Source of the DNA: Deltaproteobacteria bacterium
Lineage (GTDB): Bacteria; Myxococcota_A; UBA9160; UBA4427
Direction of reading: 5' to 3'
NCBI GenBank assembly: GCA_029261855.1
Contig: JAJDAN010000017.1
Span: forward strand, 62,001-126,000
Length of the DNA: 64,000 bases
This document shows, one piece after another, positions 19,763 to 28,695 of the stretch; position 1 is the first letter of the stretch, and the number at the start of each line of letters is the position of its first letter. The translations under genes were made by a program, and so were the position numbers. The notes under the pieces were generated by a model. That model ran no database searches. It saw only the letters and a program-made list of their open reading frames with translations, and was not told where the DNA came from.

Positions 19763-20839
19763 GTGGCACTTCCCTGGCTCCAGGCACGCGACCCCTCCGA
19801 CGAGCGCGAGCGCATGGGGGGGTTCGGAAGCGCCCTGCTCGCACCCCTGGGCCTGGCGGCCTGGGCGTATGGAGCCGGCGCGCGGCTGCACCGCGCGTCC
19901 TACACGGAAGGCTGGGGTCGGCAGCGCGCGCGCCAGCTCCCCTGCCGGGTCGTATCCGTTGGCAGCCTGACGCTGGGTGGGTCGGGAAAGACGCCCCTGG
20001 CCGCCTGGTTGGCCGGACGTCTATGCCAACGGGGCCACCGGGTGGCGCTGGCGACACGCGGCTACGGGCGCCGGAGCCGCGATGCCGTCCACGTTCTGAC
20101 GGACGGCCGCCGGGTGCGAGGCGACGTGCTCGGAAACGGGGACGAGCCGCTCGTGCTGGCCAGCCATGCGCCCGGCGTGCCCGTGCTCGTCGGGCGCGAC
20201 CGCGGGCTCGTCGGCCTGCACGCCGTGGCGACCTTCGGTACCGAAGTGCTGGTCCTCGACGACGGCTTCCAGCATCACCGACTCTTCCGGGACGTCGATC
20301 TGGTGACCCTCGACGGAGGCTTCGGCTTCGGGAACGGCCGGGTGCTGCCCCGGGGTCCCCTGCGCGAGCGTCCCGAAGCCCTCGCGCACGCCCACGCCGT
20401 CGCCGTGATCGACGGTCCGCTGGACGACGCCCACGAGGCAGCGGTCTCCCGCCATGCGGTGAACCCCGTCCGGATTCGTGCGCGCCGGGAGGCAGAGAGC
20501 CTGCGCTCGCTGAGCGGCGGCGCGTCGTTGCCGCCGGCGGCGCTCGCGGGCATGCGTGTCGGCGTGCTGGCGGGGATCGGCCAGCCCGCCGGGTTCGCCC
20601 GCACCCTCGCTTCTCTCGGCGCGACCCTCATCGCGCACCGGACCTTCCCGGACCACCATCGCTACCGACCGCGGGATCTGAAGGACCTGCACCGGGAGGC
20701 CGACGTGTGGGTGACGACCGAGAAGGATGCGGTGAAGATCCTGCCGGGCTGGACCCGCGCCGACCTGCGCGTCCTTCGCATCGAGCTGCGCGTGCAGGAC
20801 GAGACGTCGGTCGTCGACTGGCTCGAATCCTTCCTGTAG
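19763..20839 (+). CDS. lpxK: Tetraacyldisaccharide 4'-kinase
   Basis: 358 residues from a GTG three bases after waaA. Near residue 75 a P-loop reads LTLGGSGKTPLAAWLA, and the LVLDDGFQHHRLFRDVDLV segment (DDGFQH) is characteristic of LpxK. The N-terminal segment is hydrophobic, as expected for a membrane-associated enzyme. It phosphorylates the 4' position of the lipid A disaccharide. It ends the long plus-strand run and converges with a minus-strand gene 16 bases away. Confidence 0.94.
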   Translation: MALPWLQARDPSDERERMGGFGSALLAPLGLAAWAYGAGARLHRASYTEGWGRQRARQLPCRVVSVGSLTLGGSGKTPLAAWLAGRLCQRGHRVALATRGYGRRSRDAVHVLTDGRRVRGDVLGNGDEPLVLASHAPGVPVLVGRDRGLVGLHAVATFGTEVLVLDDGFQHHRLFRDVDLVTLDGGFGFGNGRVLPRGPLRERPEALAHAHAVAVIDGPLDDAHEAAVSRHAVNPVRIRARREAESLRSLSGGASLPPAALAGMRVGVLAGIGQPAGFARTLASLGATLIAHRTFPDHHRYRPRDLKDLHREADVWVTTEKDAVKILPGWTRADLRVLRIELRVQDETSVVDWLESFL

Positions 20840-20855
20840 CCGACGCACCGGCTCG

Positions 20856-22097
20856 TCAGTCGTCGACCCCATCCCTCGCCGGGGGCGCAGGCCCTCGCGC
20901 CGTCGCGGTCTCCGCGACCAGGGTGCGCAGCTCCGACAGGGTCGACCACAGATCGACGGGCAGGACTTCCGACTCGATGCCGCCGTAGCCAAAGGCGAGC
21001 TGCTCTTCGTACAGGGCCAGCGCGTCTTCCGCGTGGGCGCCGCCGGGATCGAGGCGGATCGCCAGCTCCAGGTGGAAGGGCGCCTGGGGGACCCAGAACG
21101 AGTCGGCGCTGCGTGCTTCGACCTTGCCGAGCCAGTAATAGGCTTCGGCCAGCTCGGCGGTCCGATCGCGCGCGCCATGGGCCTCGTCGATGAAACGCAG
21201 CAGCAGGCCGCTTGCGACGAGGTCCGTGATCGTGGCCGTCAGGGCATCTTCCTCCGCGTCCTCGCCCGGAGTCTTGCGCGATGCGAGTGCGCGCGCTGAT
21301 GCGAGGTTGCGCCAGTCGGGCGGGGCGCCCTCGAAGTGCGCCAGGTCCGCCGACCACACGTCGAGCTTGGGGCCGAGGTAGTCGGGGACATCGTCTCGGG
21401 CAGCGACGACCGCCACGGCCTGGCGTGCGCGTCCGTAGTCGCGCTGCACCCGGATCGCGACGGTGAGGTAGTCGGTCAGATAGCCTCCGACATCGAGCTG
21501 TGCCGCGGACACCTCGTCTCCCGCGAAGAGGTCTTCCCAGCTGTCGAGCGCCTTGTCGAACTGGCGCGTGGCGACGTAGAGCTGGCTTCGCTCGTGGTGG
21601 GACAGGGGGACGAGATCGATGCGGCCGAGCAGCCGCGGTGCGAGGGGGAAGTCCTGGTTGGAGGGGAGGCGCGAGTGGCACGCGACGCAATTGCGGGTGG
21701 CTTCCAGGACGTAGAAGCGTGCCTCTTCGAGTCTGCCGGACCGATAGCGCTGGCGGATCTCTTCCACGTCATTTGCCAGGGACTCGCTGAGGAAGCGAAA
21801 GGTCCGGTCCCGTTTCCCGGCATGCGCCTCGAGGGTGGCGCTGGCGCCGGCCAGGACCTCGATGCGGGCCGCGATTTCGGGCTGGTTGTCGGGAGCGCGG
21901 AAGCGCTCCGCGTCGAGGCTGAGCGGCAAGAGCAGTCGGATCGCCTCGAAGACCCGGTGCATGGTCTCGCGCGGTTCTCCGTCGTTTGGCGCGGCATCCT
22001 GGCGGCTCTCGGTCGCGCTAGCGGCTCCCGCCGCAACCAGCAGCGCGATGCAAGCCGCGAGCGGGACCGCGGCGACGAGGCGTCGTCGGAATTGCAT
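20856..22097 (-). CDS. Exported CxxCH protein, possible monohaem cytochrome c-like
   Basis: 413 residues. A clear signal peptide (MQFRRRLVAAVPLAACIALL, cleavage after ASA near 28) is followed by a helical part (about 45-125) and one CVACH motif at residues 137-141, the form that binds covalent haem c. Downstream are helical segments like TPR pairs (HERSQLYVATRQFDKALDSW and later AEDALALYEEQ). AAGGGGGTG six bases before the ATG is a strong ribosome site. No oxidase or peroxidase motif is seen; one haem could serve sensing or electron transfer. It lies beside LPS genes but its function is not recognised. Confidence 0.75.
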   Translation of the reverse strand: MQFRRRLVAAVPLAACIALLVAAGAASATESRQDAAPNDGEPRETMHRVFEAIRLLLPLSLDAERFRAPDNQPEIAARIEVLAGASATLEAHAGKRDRTFRFLSESLANDVEEIRQRYRSGRLEEARFYVLEATRNCVACHSRLPSNQDFPLAPRLLGRIDLVPLSHHERSQLYVATRQFDKALDSWEDLFAGDEVSAAQLDVGGYLTDYLTVAIRVQRDYGRARQAVAVVAARDDVPDYLGPKLDVWSADLAHFEGAPPDWRNLASARALASRKTPGEDAEEDALTATITDLVASGLLLRFIDEAHGARDRTAELAEAYYWLGKVEARSADSFWVPQAPFHLELAIRLDPGGAHAEDALALYEEQLAFGYGGIESEVLPVDLWSTLSELRTLVAETATARGPAPPARDGVDD

Positions 22098-22160
22098 GGA
22101 TCACCCCCTTGTTTCGAGGATACACAGCAAACGCCGTGCCTCGTGCGGAAGCCTCAGTCG

Positions 22161-22177
22161 GCTCTCTCCGAGAGAGC
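22161..22177 (-). terminator. Hairpin between the Kdo-kinase-like gene and the CxxCH gene
   Basis: Perfect inverted repeat GCTCTCTC-C-GAGAGAGC, able to form a six-base-pair stem with a five-base loop. It lies 35 bases downstream of the Kdo-kinase-like stop and 64 bases before the next gene on the same strand. There is no T tract, so it could be a Rho-aided terminator or an operator. Confidence 0.35.
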
Positions 22178-22211
22178 TGGGGCAGAAGGGTTCGAAATGT
22201 GTCTGTTCGAC

Positions 22212-22955
22212 TCAGTTCGAAGTCGTTCCGCACGCCGCGTAGGCGTCGTGCAGGGCTCTCGCCCAGTCCTCCTGCAGCGTCGCACCGAGGGGGCGCTTGC
22301 GCAGGGATCGCTGCAGCCGTGCGAGTTCGCGTCTTCGTCGGGACGGGGACGGAGGGGCGCCGATGCGGACGCCGTCGAGGTCGACGATCACGACCTCGCA
22401 GGCCCGGGCAGCGTCCCGCACGAGCAGGTTGTCGACGTGCAGGTCCCGGTGGCGGGCGCCCGCATCGTGGAACGCCCGGATCGCCCGTCCCGCGGCGGCG
22501 GCCATGGCCTGCGAGAGATCCGGAGACTGCTCCAGGAAGCTTCCGCCCGGGCGGACGTCGGCGATGAACTCGTTCGCCACGCAGAGATGCCAGAAGGCTC
22601 CGCGGCGGCGGGCGTGCATGGCCACCGGGGCGGGGACCGCCACGTCCCGGGCGATCAGGGCCGCCGCACTCTCGAGACTCGCGATGGCGCGTCGGGCCGT
22701 GAGGAAGCGGCGGCCGGTCAGTCCCCGCAGCCAACCGCCATGTGCCATCTCACGCAGGTGCACGCTGCGCCCGGACCCCAGGGAGATGCGCCAGCCGCGA
22801 GCGCGTCCGCCGGGGACTGCCGGTGCCCCGTCGCGCCAGCGTTCGAGGCGACCGGGAGCCATCAAGTCGAGGGGCTCGAGTTCGGCGACCCACGCCTCGG
22901 CCAGCCAGAGCACGTTCCCCGCCCGGGCGTAGCGCCGGAAGCCCGTCTCGTTCAC
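22212..22955 (-). CDS. Kdo/LPS core kinase-like protein (KdkA/WaaP type)
   Basis: 247 residues from the GTG at 22955, which overlaps the upstream permease stop (GTGA). The protein-kinase-like catalytic loop reads RHRDLHVDNLLV (HxDLxxxN), followed by VVIVDLDGVRIG, supplying the metal-binding Asp. A Gly-rich region with Arg and a conserved FLEQSPDL helix fit the lipopolysaccharide kinase (Kdo kinase, InaA/WaaP) fold. Its likely role is ATP-dependent phosphorylation of Kdo or heptose of the LPS core. Coupling to an LptF/G-type permease and nearby heptosyltransferases support this. Confidence 0.8.
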   Translation of the reverse strand: MNETGFRRYARAGNVLWLAEAWVAELEPLDLMAPGRLERWRDGAPAVPGGRARGWRISLGSGRSVHLREMAHGGWLRGLTGRRFLTARRAIASLESAAALIARDVAVPAPVAMHARRRGAFWHLCVANEFIADVRPGGSFLEQSPDLSQAMAAAAGRAIRAFHDAGARHRDLHVDNLLVRDAARACEVVIVDLDGVRIGAPPSPSRRRRELARLQRSLRKRPLGATLQEDWARALHDAYAACGTTSN

Positions 22956-24079
22956 GTGGACCCGCCGAGACCGGTCCGGCGCAGCAGGAACAGTGAGATT
23001 CCCAGCAGCAGCGCGTTGGGAAGCCAGAAGGCCAGGGCGGGCGCGAGCCATCCCTCCCGGGCGAAGTACTGGGCCAGGCCGAGCACGGCGTAGAAACCGA
23101 AGGCGAGACCCACGCACACCGCCGGTCCCCAGGCCCGCGAGCCGCGTCCGCCAAGCAGGGCGAGCGGCACGGCGGCAATGGCGAAGAGCAGCGGCACCCA
23201 GGGCAGGGCGAAGCGTCGATGTATCTCGAGCTCGTAGAGCACGGGTTCCTTCTTCTTGAGGTCGTGCAGCGGATCGCCGGATCGAGCCCGTGCCACGACC
23301 TGTCGAAGCTCGGCCAGGGTCATCTGCTTGGGTCGCACCGGGCGCGCGTCCCCGGCCAGCAGCGACGTCACATCCAGCGAGTAGTCGAAGCTGCGGAAGA
23401 GCACACGGCGATAGCGCTGTGTGTCGAGCTCGTCTGCCGCGATGTGCATCTCGCCCTCTCCGAGCTCGAGATGAAGTAGCGCGGATTCCTCGTCGAGGGA
23501 CAGGCGCCCGGCCTCGGCGAAGATCAGGAAGGGCGGGTCCTGGCTCCGGTCCGAGATCATCACCCCCTCGAGGCGATTGTCCCGATCCCGCTCGGCGACA
23601 TAGATGACCCGATTGCCGATGCCGCGGAAGTCGCCCGCCTGCAGGATGGAGCCCCGCGCGGCGACCGCGTTGAACAGCCGGATCAGATCGCGACGGGCCT
23701 CGTGCTCGACGCCGATCAGCAGCCAGGCAGATGCCGCCGTGACCCCCGCGCCGATCACGAGGGTCGGCATCACGAGCGAACGGAGGCCCAGTCCGCAAGC
23801 GCGCATGGCGAGGATCTCGGAATCGGACACTCGGCGTCGAATGGCCAGCGCAGCGCCGAACAGCAACGCGACGGGAATCGTATAGGCGGCCAGCATCGGG
23901 ACGAGGCAACGCAGGACCACGAGCAGATCGGCCCAGCCGAAGCCGACCGCCGTCAGCTCGTCCATCCGTCGCAGGAGGTTCTGACTCAACAGGACGACGC
24001 TGGCCGCAGCGAAGCCGACCAGCGTGTACTGGACGATCTCTCGCGCCAGGGACCAAGCGAGGGTGCGCGATCCACGCAT
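22952..24079 (-). CDS. LptF/LptG-family LPS export permease
   Basis: 375 residues. Three hydrophobic segments in the first 120 residues (with FGAALAIRRRVSDSEILAMRACGL, the family's coupling-helix motif), a periplasmic beta-jellyroll region (about 130-260), then three C-terminal membrane segments. This YjgP/YjgQ layout is that of LptF and LptG, which extract LPS from the inner membrane with the LptB ATPase. Sequence alone does not settle F or G, and the second permease is not next to it. It is the first gene of the minus-strand group and diverges from the heptosyltransferases. Confidence 0.9.
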   Translation of the reverse strand: MRGSRTLAWSLAREIVQYTLVGFAAASVVLLSQNLLRRMDELTAVGFGWADLLVVLRCLVPMLAAYTIPVALLFGAALAIRRRVSDSEILAMRACGLGLRSLVMPTLVIGAGVTAASAWLLIGVEHEARRDLIRLFNAVAARGSILQAGDFRGIGNRVIYVAERDRDNRLEGVMISDRSQDPPFLIFAEAGRLSLDEESALLHLELGEGEMHIAADELDTQRYRRVLFRSFDYSLDVTSLLAGDARPVRPKQMTLAELRQVVARARSGDPLHDLKKKEPVLYELEIHRRFALPWVPLLFAIAAVPLALLGGRGSRAWGPAVCVGLAFGFYAVLGLAQYFAREGWLAPALAFWLPNALLLGISLFLLRRTGLGGST

Positions 24080-24087
24080 GCCGGACT

Positions 24088-24093
24088 ATCGTA
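24088..24093 (-). promoter_or_regulatory. Possible -10 element for the lptF/G-type gene
   Basis: TACGAT on the minus strand ends eight bases before the ATG at 24079. A transcript from it would begin at or next to the start codon, that is, leaderless. No good -35 hexamer is seen. Weak evidence alone; it matches similar placements upstream of purM and of the glycosyltransferase at 37939. Confidence 0.3.
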
Positions 24094-24181
24094 TCGGCCC
24101 CCTGCCGCCTGGGCGAGGCGAGGTGCTCCACTGACTGCCGCCTGCATCAATCCCCTGCGCGAGCCGCCCGACGCCAGTCGC

Positions 24182-25255
24182 GTGCTGGTGATTCGGCTCG
24201 GCGCGGTCGGGGACGTGGTTCGCACCCTGCCGGCCTTCGCCGAGCTGCGCCGTCGGCTCCCGGGCGCCCATATTGCCTGGCTGGTCGAGCCCGGTGCCGA
24301 AGGTGTGTTGGCTGGCCAGCCCGGGATCGACGAGCGGATCGTGTTCCCGCGCGCTGCGCTGGAAGAGATGCTCGCCGCGCATCGCTATCTCGCCTTCGCG
24401 CGCGACGTGTTCGGCTTCGCCGCCGGCCTGCGTCGTCACCGCTTCGACCTGGTCGTGGACTTCCACGCGATTCTCAAGTCCGGACTGCTGGCCCGCGCGA
24501 CGGGGGCTCGTACCCGCGTGAGCTACGCGCGTCCCTTCGCGCGGGAGGGGGCCGGCTTGTTCGCAAATCGCAGGGCGCAGGTGCAGCCGGGCCGGATCTC
24601 GCGCTTTGCCCGCAACGCCGCACTCGTCGACTTCCTCGGGATCGGTGAGCCCAGCCTTCCCGACGCCGAGGCAGGTGTCGGCCGCGGCTTCGAGGTCGAC
24701 CCGGCCGAGCGGTCGCGGTTGCGCGCACGACTGGGCGATCGGTCGGGTCCGTTCGCCGTGCTCCATCCCGGAACCAGCGCCAGCACGCCTTACAAGCGGT
24801 ACGCGCCCGCGGCCTGGGGGCAGGTCGCACAGGGTCTCGCCGCGAGCGGAGTCGAGTGCCTGATCGCATGGGGTGGACCCGCCGAGGCCGAACTTGCCGA
24901 CGCCGTGGTCGCGGCCAGCCGGGGGCATGCGCGGCGTGCGCCGCCGACGGCAACCCTGGGTAGCCTGGCCGCGCTGGTCGAGTCGGCGGATCTGTTCCTG
25001 GGAAGCGACTCCGGTCCGCTTCACCTGGCAGCGCTCGTGGGCACGCCCGTGGTCCAGCTGCTCGGGCCGACGGACCCGGTCGAGAACCGGCCCTGGCCGG
25101 GCACACCCTCTCGCAGCTTGCGGGTGCCGGTGGGGTGCAGCCCGTGTCGTCGCGGTTGCGCGGCGGCACCGTGCATGTCCGCGATGCTGCCGTCGGCGGT
25201 CGTAGACGCCGCGCGAAGCCTGCTCGGGAAGGACTCCGGCGAGGCTTCGGCGTGA
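24182..25255 (+). CDS. GT9 heptosyltransferase-like glycosyltransferase
   Basis: About 357 residues. The first strand VLVIRLGAVGDVVRTLPA and the C-terminal LFLGSDSGPLHLAALVGTPVVQLLGPTDP are GT9 (WaaC/WaaF/WaaQ) signatures; LHPGTSASTPYKRYAPAAW forms the donor region. The start is uncertain: the only upstream in-frame candidates are CTG codons, so the GTG at 24182, just before the first strand, is chosen. A Cys cluster near the C-terminus (CSPCRRGCAAAPC) may bind a metal or form disulfides. It adds heptose to the LPS inner core. The stop overlaps the next GTG. Confidence 0.86.
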   Translation: MLVIRLGAVGDVVRTLPAFAELRRRLPGAHIAWLVEPGAEGVLAGQPGIDERIVFPRAALEEMLAAHRYLAFARDVFGFAAGLRRHRFDLVVDFHAILKSGLLARATGARTRVSYARPFAREGAGLFANRRAQVQPGRISRFARNAALVDFLGIGEPSLPDAEAGVGRGFEVDPAERSRLRARLGDRSGPFAVLHPGTSASTPYKRYAPAAWGQVAQGLAASGVECLIAWGGPAEAELADAVVAASRGHARRAPPTATLGSLAALVESADLFLGSDSGPLHLAALVGTPVVQLLGPTDPVENRPWPGTPSRSLRVPVGCSPCRRGCAAAPCMSAMLPSAVVDAARSLLGKDSGEASA

Positions 25256-26316
25256 GCCAGGAGATCCTGGTTCGCGCGCCGAACTGGCTCGGCGACGTGG
25301 TCATGTGCACCCCTGCGTTCCGAGCCCTTCGCGCCGCCTTCCCCGAGGCGCGGATCACGCTGCACGGCCGCGACGGGTTACTGCCCGTGCTCGGCGGTGC
25401 ACCCTGGTTCGACGCGTTGCTGCCCGTTCGTTCGTATCACCGAGGCGCTGCAGCGCTGCTCGCCGAGGCGCGGAGCTTGCGAGCCGAGCGGCGCTTCGAC
25501 CTCGGGATCTGCCTGCCGGACTCCTGGTCGTCGGCCCTGCTGATGCGCGCCGCCGGCGTGCGTCGGGTCGTGGGCACCGGTCGGGCCGGTCGTGGCCTGA
25601 TCCTGCACGAAACCGTTTCGCCGCTGCCGGGTGTGGGGTCGCGCGGGCTGGTGGCCCGGGAGCGGCACGCCTTGAACCTGGTCGCGGCGGTGGGTGCGCG
25701 ACCGCTCGGGACGCAGCTCGAGCTGTTCACGACATCCGTCGACGAAGATCGGGCGGACGCGTTGCTGAAGGCCCATGGGCTGACGCCCGGAGCTTTCCTG
25801 GCGCTGGCGCCGGGCGCTTCCTACGGCAGCGCCAAGCGCTGGGCGGCCAGTTCGTTCGCCCAGGTGGCGGATGGCGCGCTGAGTCGCGGCCTCGCGGTCT
25901 GCCTCATCGGTGCCCCGGGCGAGGAAGGGGTGTCCGCCGAGGTCGCCTCCTGCATGCGCGCCCCGCCCCCGGACCTCACCGGTCGACTCGATGCCGGGGC
26001 GCTCAAAGCGGTGCTGCGGCGCGCTCGGGCCCTGGTGTGCAACGACGCCGGTGCGCGCCATGTGGCCGTCGCGTTCGGCGTGCCGTGCGTCGTGCTGATG
26101 GGACCCACCAGCCTCGAAAAGACCGATTGCAACCTCGATCGGGTGACCGTGATCGAGACCGAGGTGGACTGCCGGCCGTGCTACGAACGCGACTGCCCCA
26201 TCGATCACCGCTGCATGACCCGTCTCGAGCCGTCGCGCGTTCTGGCGGCCGTCTTCGATGTGCAACAAACCCGAGCGGAAGAGGGTCGACGCGGGGCCGA
26301 AGACGCGGGAACCTGA
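25252..26316 (+). CDS. GT9 heptosyltransferase, WaaF-like
   Basis: 354 residues from the GTG overlapping the previous stop (GTGA). The first strand ILVRAPNWLGDVVMCTPAFRAL and the segment DCRPCYERDCPIDHRCM closely follow the WaaF (heptosyltransferase II) pattern; LVCNDAGARHVAVAFGVPCVVLMGPT is the GT9 donor-binding motif. It probably adds the second ADP-heptose to the core. It is the second of a tandem GT9 pair ahead of a heptose-7-phosphate kinase. Confidence 0.9.
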   Translation: MSQEILVRAPNWLGDVVMCTPAFRALRAAFPEARITLHGRDGLLPVLGGAPWFDALLPVRSYHRGAAALLAEARSLRAERRFDLGICLPDSWSSALLMRAAGVRRVVGTGRAGRGLILHETVSPLPGVGSRGLVARERHALNLVAAVGARPLGTQLELFTTSVDEDRADALLKAHGLTPGAFLALAPGASYGSAKRWAASSFAQVADGALSRGLAVCLIGAPGEEGVSAEVASCMRAPPPDLTGRLDAGALKAVLRRARALVCNDAGARHVAVAFGVPCVVLMGPTSLEKTDCNLDRVTVIETEVDCRPCYERDCPIDHRCMTRLEPSRVLAAVFDVQQTRAEEGRRGAEDAGT

Positions 26317-26342
26317 GGGGCCCCGACCGCCACAGCCAGGCT

Positions 26343-26373
26343 CCCGAAGAGCACCCGAAGAGCACCCGAAGAG
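26343..26373 (+). repeat. 11-base direct repeats before the heptose kinase
   Basis: Unit CCCGAAGAGCA occurs twice in tandem (26343-26353, 26354-26364), followed by a partial third copy. The last copy gives GAAGAGG, which can act as the ribosome site for the TTG at 26380. It may be slippage of a Shine-Dalgarno-like sequence. Confidence 0.8.
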
Positions 26374-26379
26374 GATCGC

Positions 26380-27444
26380 TTGACCACCACCCGAGCCGAA
26401 AGCCTGGACGACGCGCGCGCGGAGGAGCTGATCTCCGGGTTCGACAAGCTCCGGGTGCTCGTCGTCGGCGACGCCTTCCTCGACGAGTACCTGTACGGAG
26501 ACGCGCTGCGGGTGAGCCCCGAGGCGCCGGTCCCTGTCGTGCACGTGGAATCCGAGACCACGGTCCTGGGAGGAGCCGGCAACGTGGCCCGCAACCTCGT
26601 CGCCCTCGGCGCGGGCTGCCACTTCTGCGGGACCGTCGGTCGCGACGCCTCGGGTGACCGGGTGCTCGCCCTGCTGGCGGACCTCGGTGTGGATCCGGGC
26701 GGGGTCGTCGCGATCGAGGGGCGTCCCACGACCCACAAGACCCGCGTCGTGGCGCGGCGCCAGCAGATCGTGCGGGTCGACCGGGAGACCGACGACGAGC
26801 TGTCCGCGGACGCCACAGCTGCCGTGCTCGCGCGCATCGGCACTCTCCTCCCCGCTTCGGACGCCGTGATCGTCGAGGACTACGCAAAGGGATTGCTGTC
26901 CCGGGAACTCGGCCGCGCGCTGATGCGAGGTGCCGCGGATGCGGGAGTACCCGTCTTCGTCGACCCGAAGCGAACCCTCGAGCCGTTTCCCGGTGCCGCC
27001 CTGGTGAAGCCGAATCTCGCCGAGGCGGAGGCCATCAGTGGGCTCCGCGCCTCGGGACCCGGTGGCATCGAGGCCGTCGGCCGCGAGCTGCAGAAGCTCG
27101 CCGGCGGCGCAGACATCGCCATCACGCAGGGCGGGCGAGGCATCACCTTGTTCGAGGGCAGCGCGCCGGGCGTCTACGTCCCGACCCTGCGCCAGGAAGT
27201 CTTCGACGTGCAGGGGGCGGGCGACACCATCATCGCGACCCTGACCCTGGCGCTGCAGGCCGGCGCCAGCTTGTGGGAGGCCACGGTGCTGGCGAACGCC
27301 GCCGCTTCGGTGGTGGTCCGCAAGGCCGGTACTGCCACGGCGAATCGCAGCGAACTGCGCGCGGCCCTGCCCGCGGTCCGCGATGCGGCTCGCGCCAGCG
27401 CGGGCACGGCGGAAACGAGCAACCGGGGAGGGAAGGCTTCGTGA
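26380..27444 (+). CDS. D-glycero-beta-D-manno-heptose-7-phosphate kinase (HldA/RfaE1 type)
   Basis: 354 residues from a TTG preceded by GAAGAGG. It is a PfkB-family kinase: LRVLVVGDAFLDEYLYGD at the start, GGAGNVARNLVALG in the substrate region, and the catalytic QGAGDT at residues 278-283 (Asp282). The VSPEAPVPVV segment is typical of HldE/RfaE. The nucleotidyltransferase half of bifunctional HldE is absent, so a separate HldC-like enzyme is needed elsewhere. Product feeds ADP-heptose for the two GT9 enzymes upstream. Confidence 0.9.
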   Translation: MTTTRAESLDDARAEELISGFDKLRVLVVGDAFLDEYLYGDALRVSPEAPVPVVHVESETTVLGGAGNVARNLVALGAGCHFCGTVGRDASGDRVLALLADLGVDPGGVVAIEGRPTTHKTRVVARRQQIVRVDRETDDELSADATAAVLARIGTLLPASDAVIVEDYAKGLLSRELGRALMRGAADAGVPVFVDPKRTLEPFPGAALVKPNLAEAEAISGLRASGPGGIEAVGRELQKLAGGADIAITQGGRGITLFEGSAPGVYVPTLRQEVFDVQGAGDTIIATLTLALQAGASLWEATVLANAAASVVVRKAGTATANRSELRAALPAVRDAARASAGTAETSNRGGKAS

Positions 27445-28331
27445 TCCGCAGCATGACCGGCTTTGGCAGCGCGGCCTTCGAGATCGACGGAGTTCCCTTC
27501 GAGGTCGAGATCCGCACCGTCAACCACCGCCACCTCGACGTGCGGGCGCGCCTGCCGCGATCCTTGGCCGCCAGCGAGACCGAGCTGAAGTCTCGCGTCC
27601 AGGCGCGGCTCCAACGCGGCAAGGTCGATGCGACCGTCTCCGTGCAGGGCGGCGCTTCCGTGCCACCGTCCCTCGAGGTCGATCGCGACGCCGTCGCGCG
27701 GCTGGTGGCCGTCGCTCGCGAGCTTGCCGCGGAACACGGGCTCCCAGGCGAGGTGCGGGTCGCGGACCTGCTGACGGTTCCCGGCGTGACGCGCTTGATC
27801 GAACGCGACATCGACTTCGAGCACGCCGCCGCGTCCCTGTCGACGGCCTGGGACGAGGCCCTCGACGCCGTCGAGGCCATGCGGGTCCGCGAAGGCGAGA
27901 GCCTGGAACGCGAGGTGCGCACGCGACTCGACACCGTCGCGCGCCTGCTCGGGGAAGTGGAGCTTCGCGCCGGTTCGGTGGTGGAGGCGGTCCGGGAGAA
28001 GTTGCGGCGGCGCACCGAGAAGCTCGAGGTCGAGACCGGGCTGCTCGACGAGGCGAGACTCCACCAGGAGATCGTCATCGCGGCCGACCGCCTCGACATC
28101 ACCGAGGAAGTGGTCCGGCTGGGCAGCCACATCGAGCAGTTCGAGGAGACCCTCTCGGGCAAGCGGGAGGAGGGCGCGGTGGGACGTCGCCTCGACTTCC
28201 TGATCCAGGAGATGGGACGCGAGACGAACACGATCGGCTCCAAGGGCAACGATGCGGACATCGCTCACCTGGTGGTCGACCTCAAGACGGAACTCGAAAG
28301 GATTCGCGAGCAGGTGCAGAACGTTGAGTAG
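27441..28331 (+). CDS. yicC: YicC-family endoribonuclease
   Basis: 296 residues from a GTG overlapping the previous stop. It opens with [13 protein letters not shown] and [14 protein letters not shown]-like sequence, both YicC hallmarks, and ends with a DUF1732-type helical region ([20 protein letters not shown], then [17 protein letters not shown]). YicC proteins are RNA endonucleases linked to stationary-phase survival. The order yicC-remA-gmk is common outside enterobacteria. Confidence 0.93.
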   Translation: MIRSMTGFGSAAFEIDGVPFEVEIRTVNHRHLDVRARLPRSLAASETELKSRVQARLQRGKVDATVSVQGGASVPPSLEVDRDAVARLVAVARELAAEHGLPGEVRVADLLTVPGVTRLIERDIDFEHAAASLSTAWDEALDAVEAMRVREGESLEREVRTRLDTVARLLGEVELRAGSVVEAVREKLRRRTEKLEVETGLLDEARLHQEIVIAADRLDITEEVVRLGSHIEQFEETLSGKREEGAVGRRLDFLIQEMGRETNTIGSKGNDADIAHLVVDLKTELERIREQVQNVE

Positions 28332-28434
28332 CGCGTCGAAGAGCCGAGCGGGTGTGCGGGGCGTGGATCGCAAGCCGGAAAGAAAGGCCCGGAAGGTCGA
28401 GCCCCGCCGTCCGGCGCCCGGCGCCGGAACGGCG

Positions 28435-28695
28435 ATGCCGCCCCAGATGCTGAACATCGGCTACGGGAACCTGGTGCTCGCGTCCCGCATCATCGCGGTC
28501 GTGACCCCCCAGTCGTCGCCCATGCGCCGGCTCCGCGAGGAGGCGGGAGAACGCGGCAAGCTCGTCGACGCCACCCAGGGGCGACGCACGCGCTCGATCC
28601 TGGTGACGGACAGCGACCACGTGATCCTCTCGGCCATCAATCCGGAGACGATCGCTGCGAGGCTCGCACCGGGCGACCCGCCCACGGAATCGTGA
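28435..28695 (+). CDS. RemA (DUF370) DNA-binding regulator
   Basis: 86 residues from the ATG at 28435. The core [21 protein letters not shown] and the C-terminal [21 protein letters not shown] match DUF370/RemA, which in Bacillus activates matrix and osmoprotection genes as a ring-shaped DNA-binding oligomer. The frame is open upstream to a TTG at 28324 that overlaps the yicC stop; using it would add 37 basic residues (for example [12 protein letters not shown]), so a longer form is possible. gmk starts inside its stop codon. Confidence 0.87.
   Translation: MPPQMLNIGYGNLVLASRIIAVVTPQSSPMRRLREEAGERGKLVDATQGRRTRSILVTDSDHVILSAINPETIAARLAPGDPPTES

Noticed and set aside
21336-23093. A 585-codon plus-strand frame
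   Set aside because: Antisense to the CxxCH, Kdo-kinase-like and lptF/G genes; no recognisable protein features.
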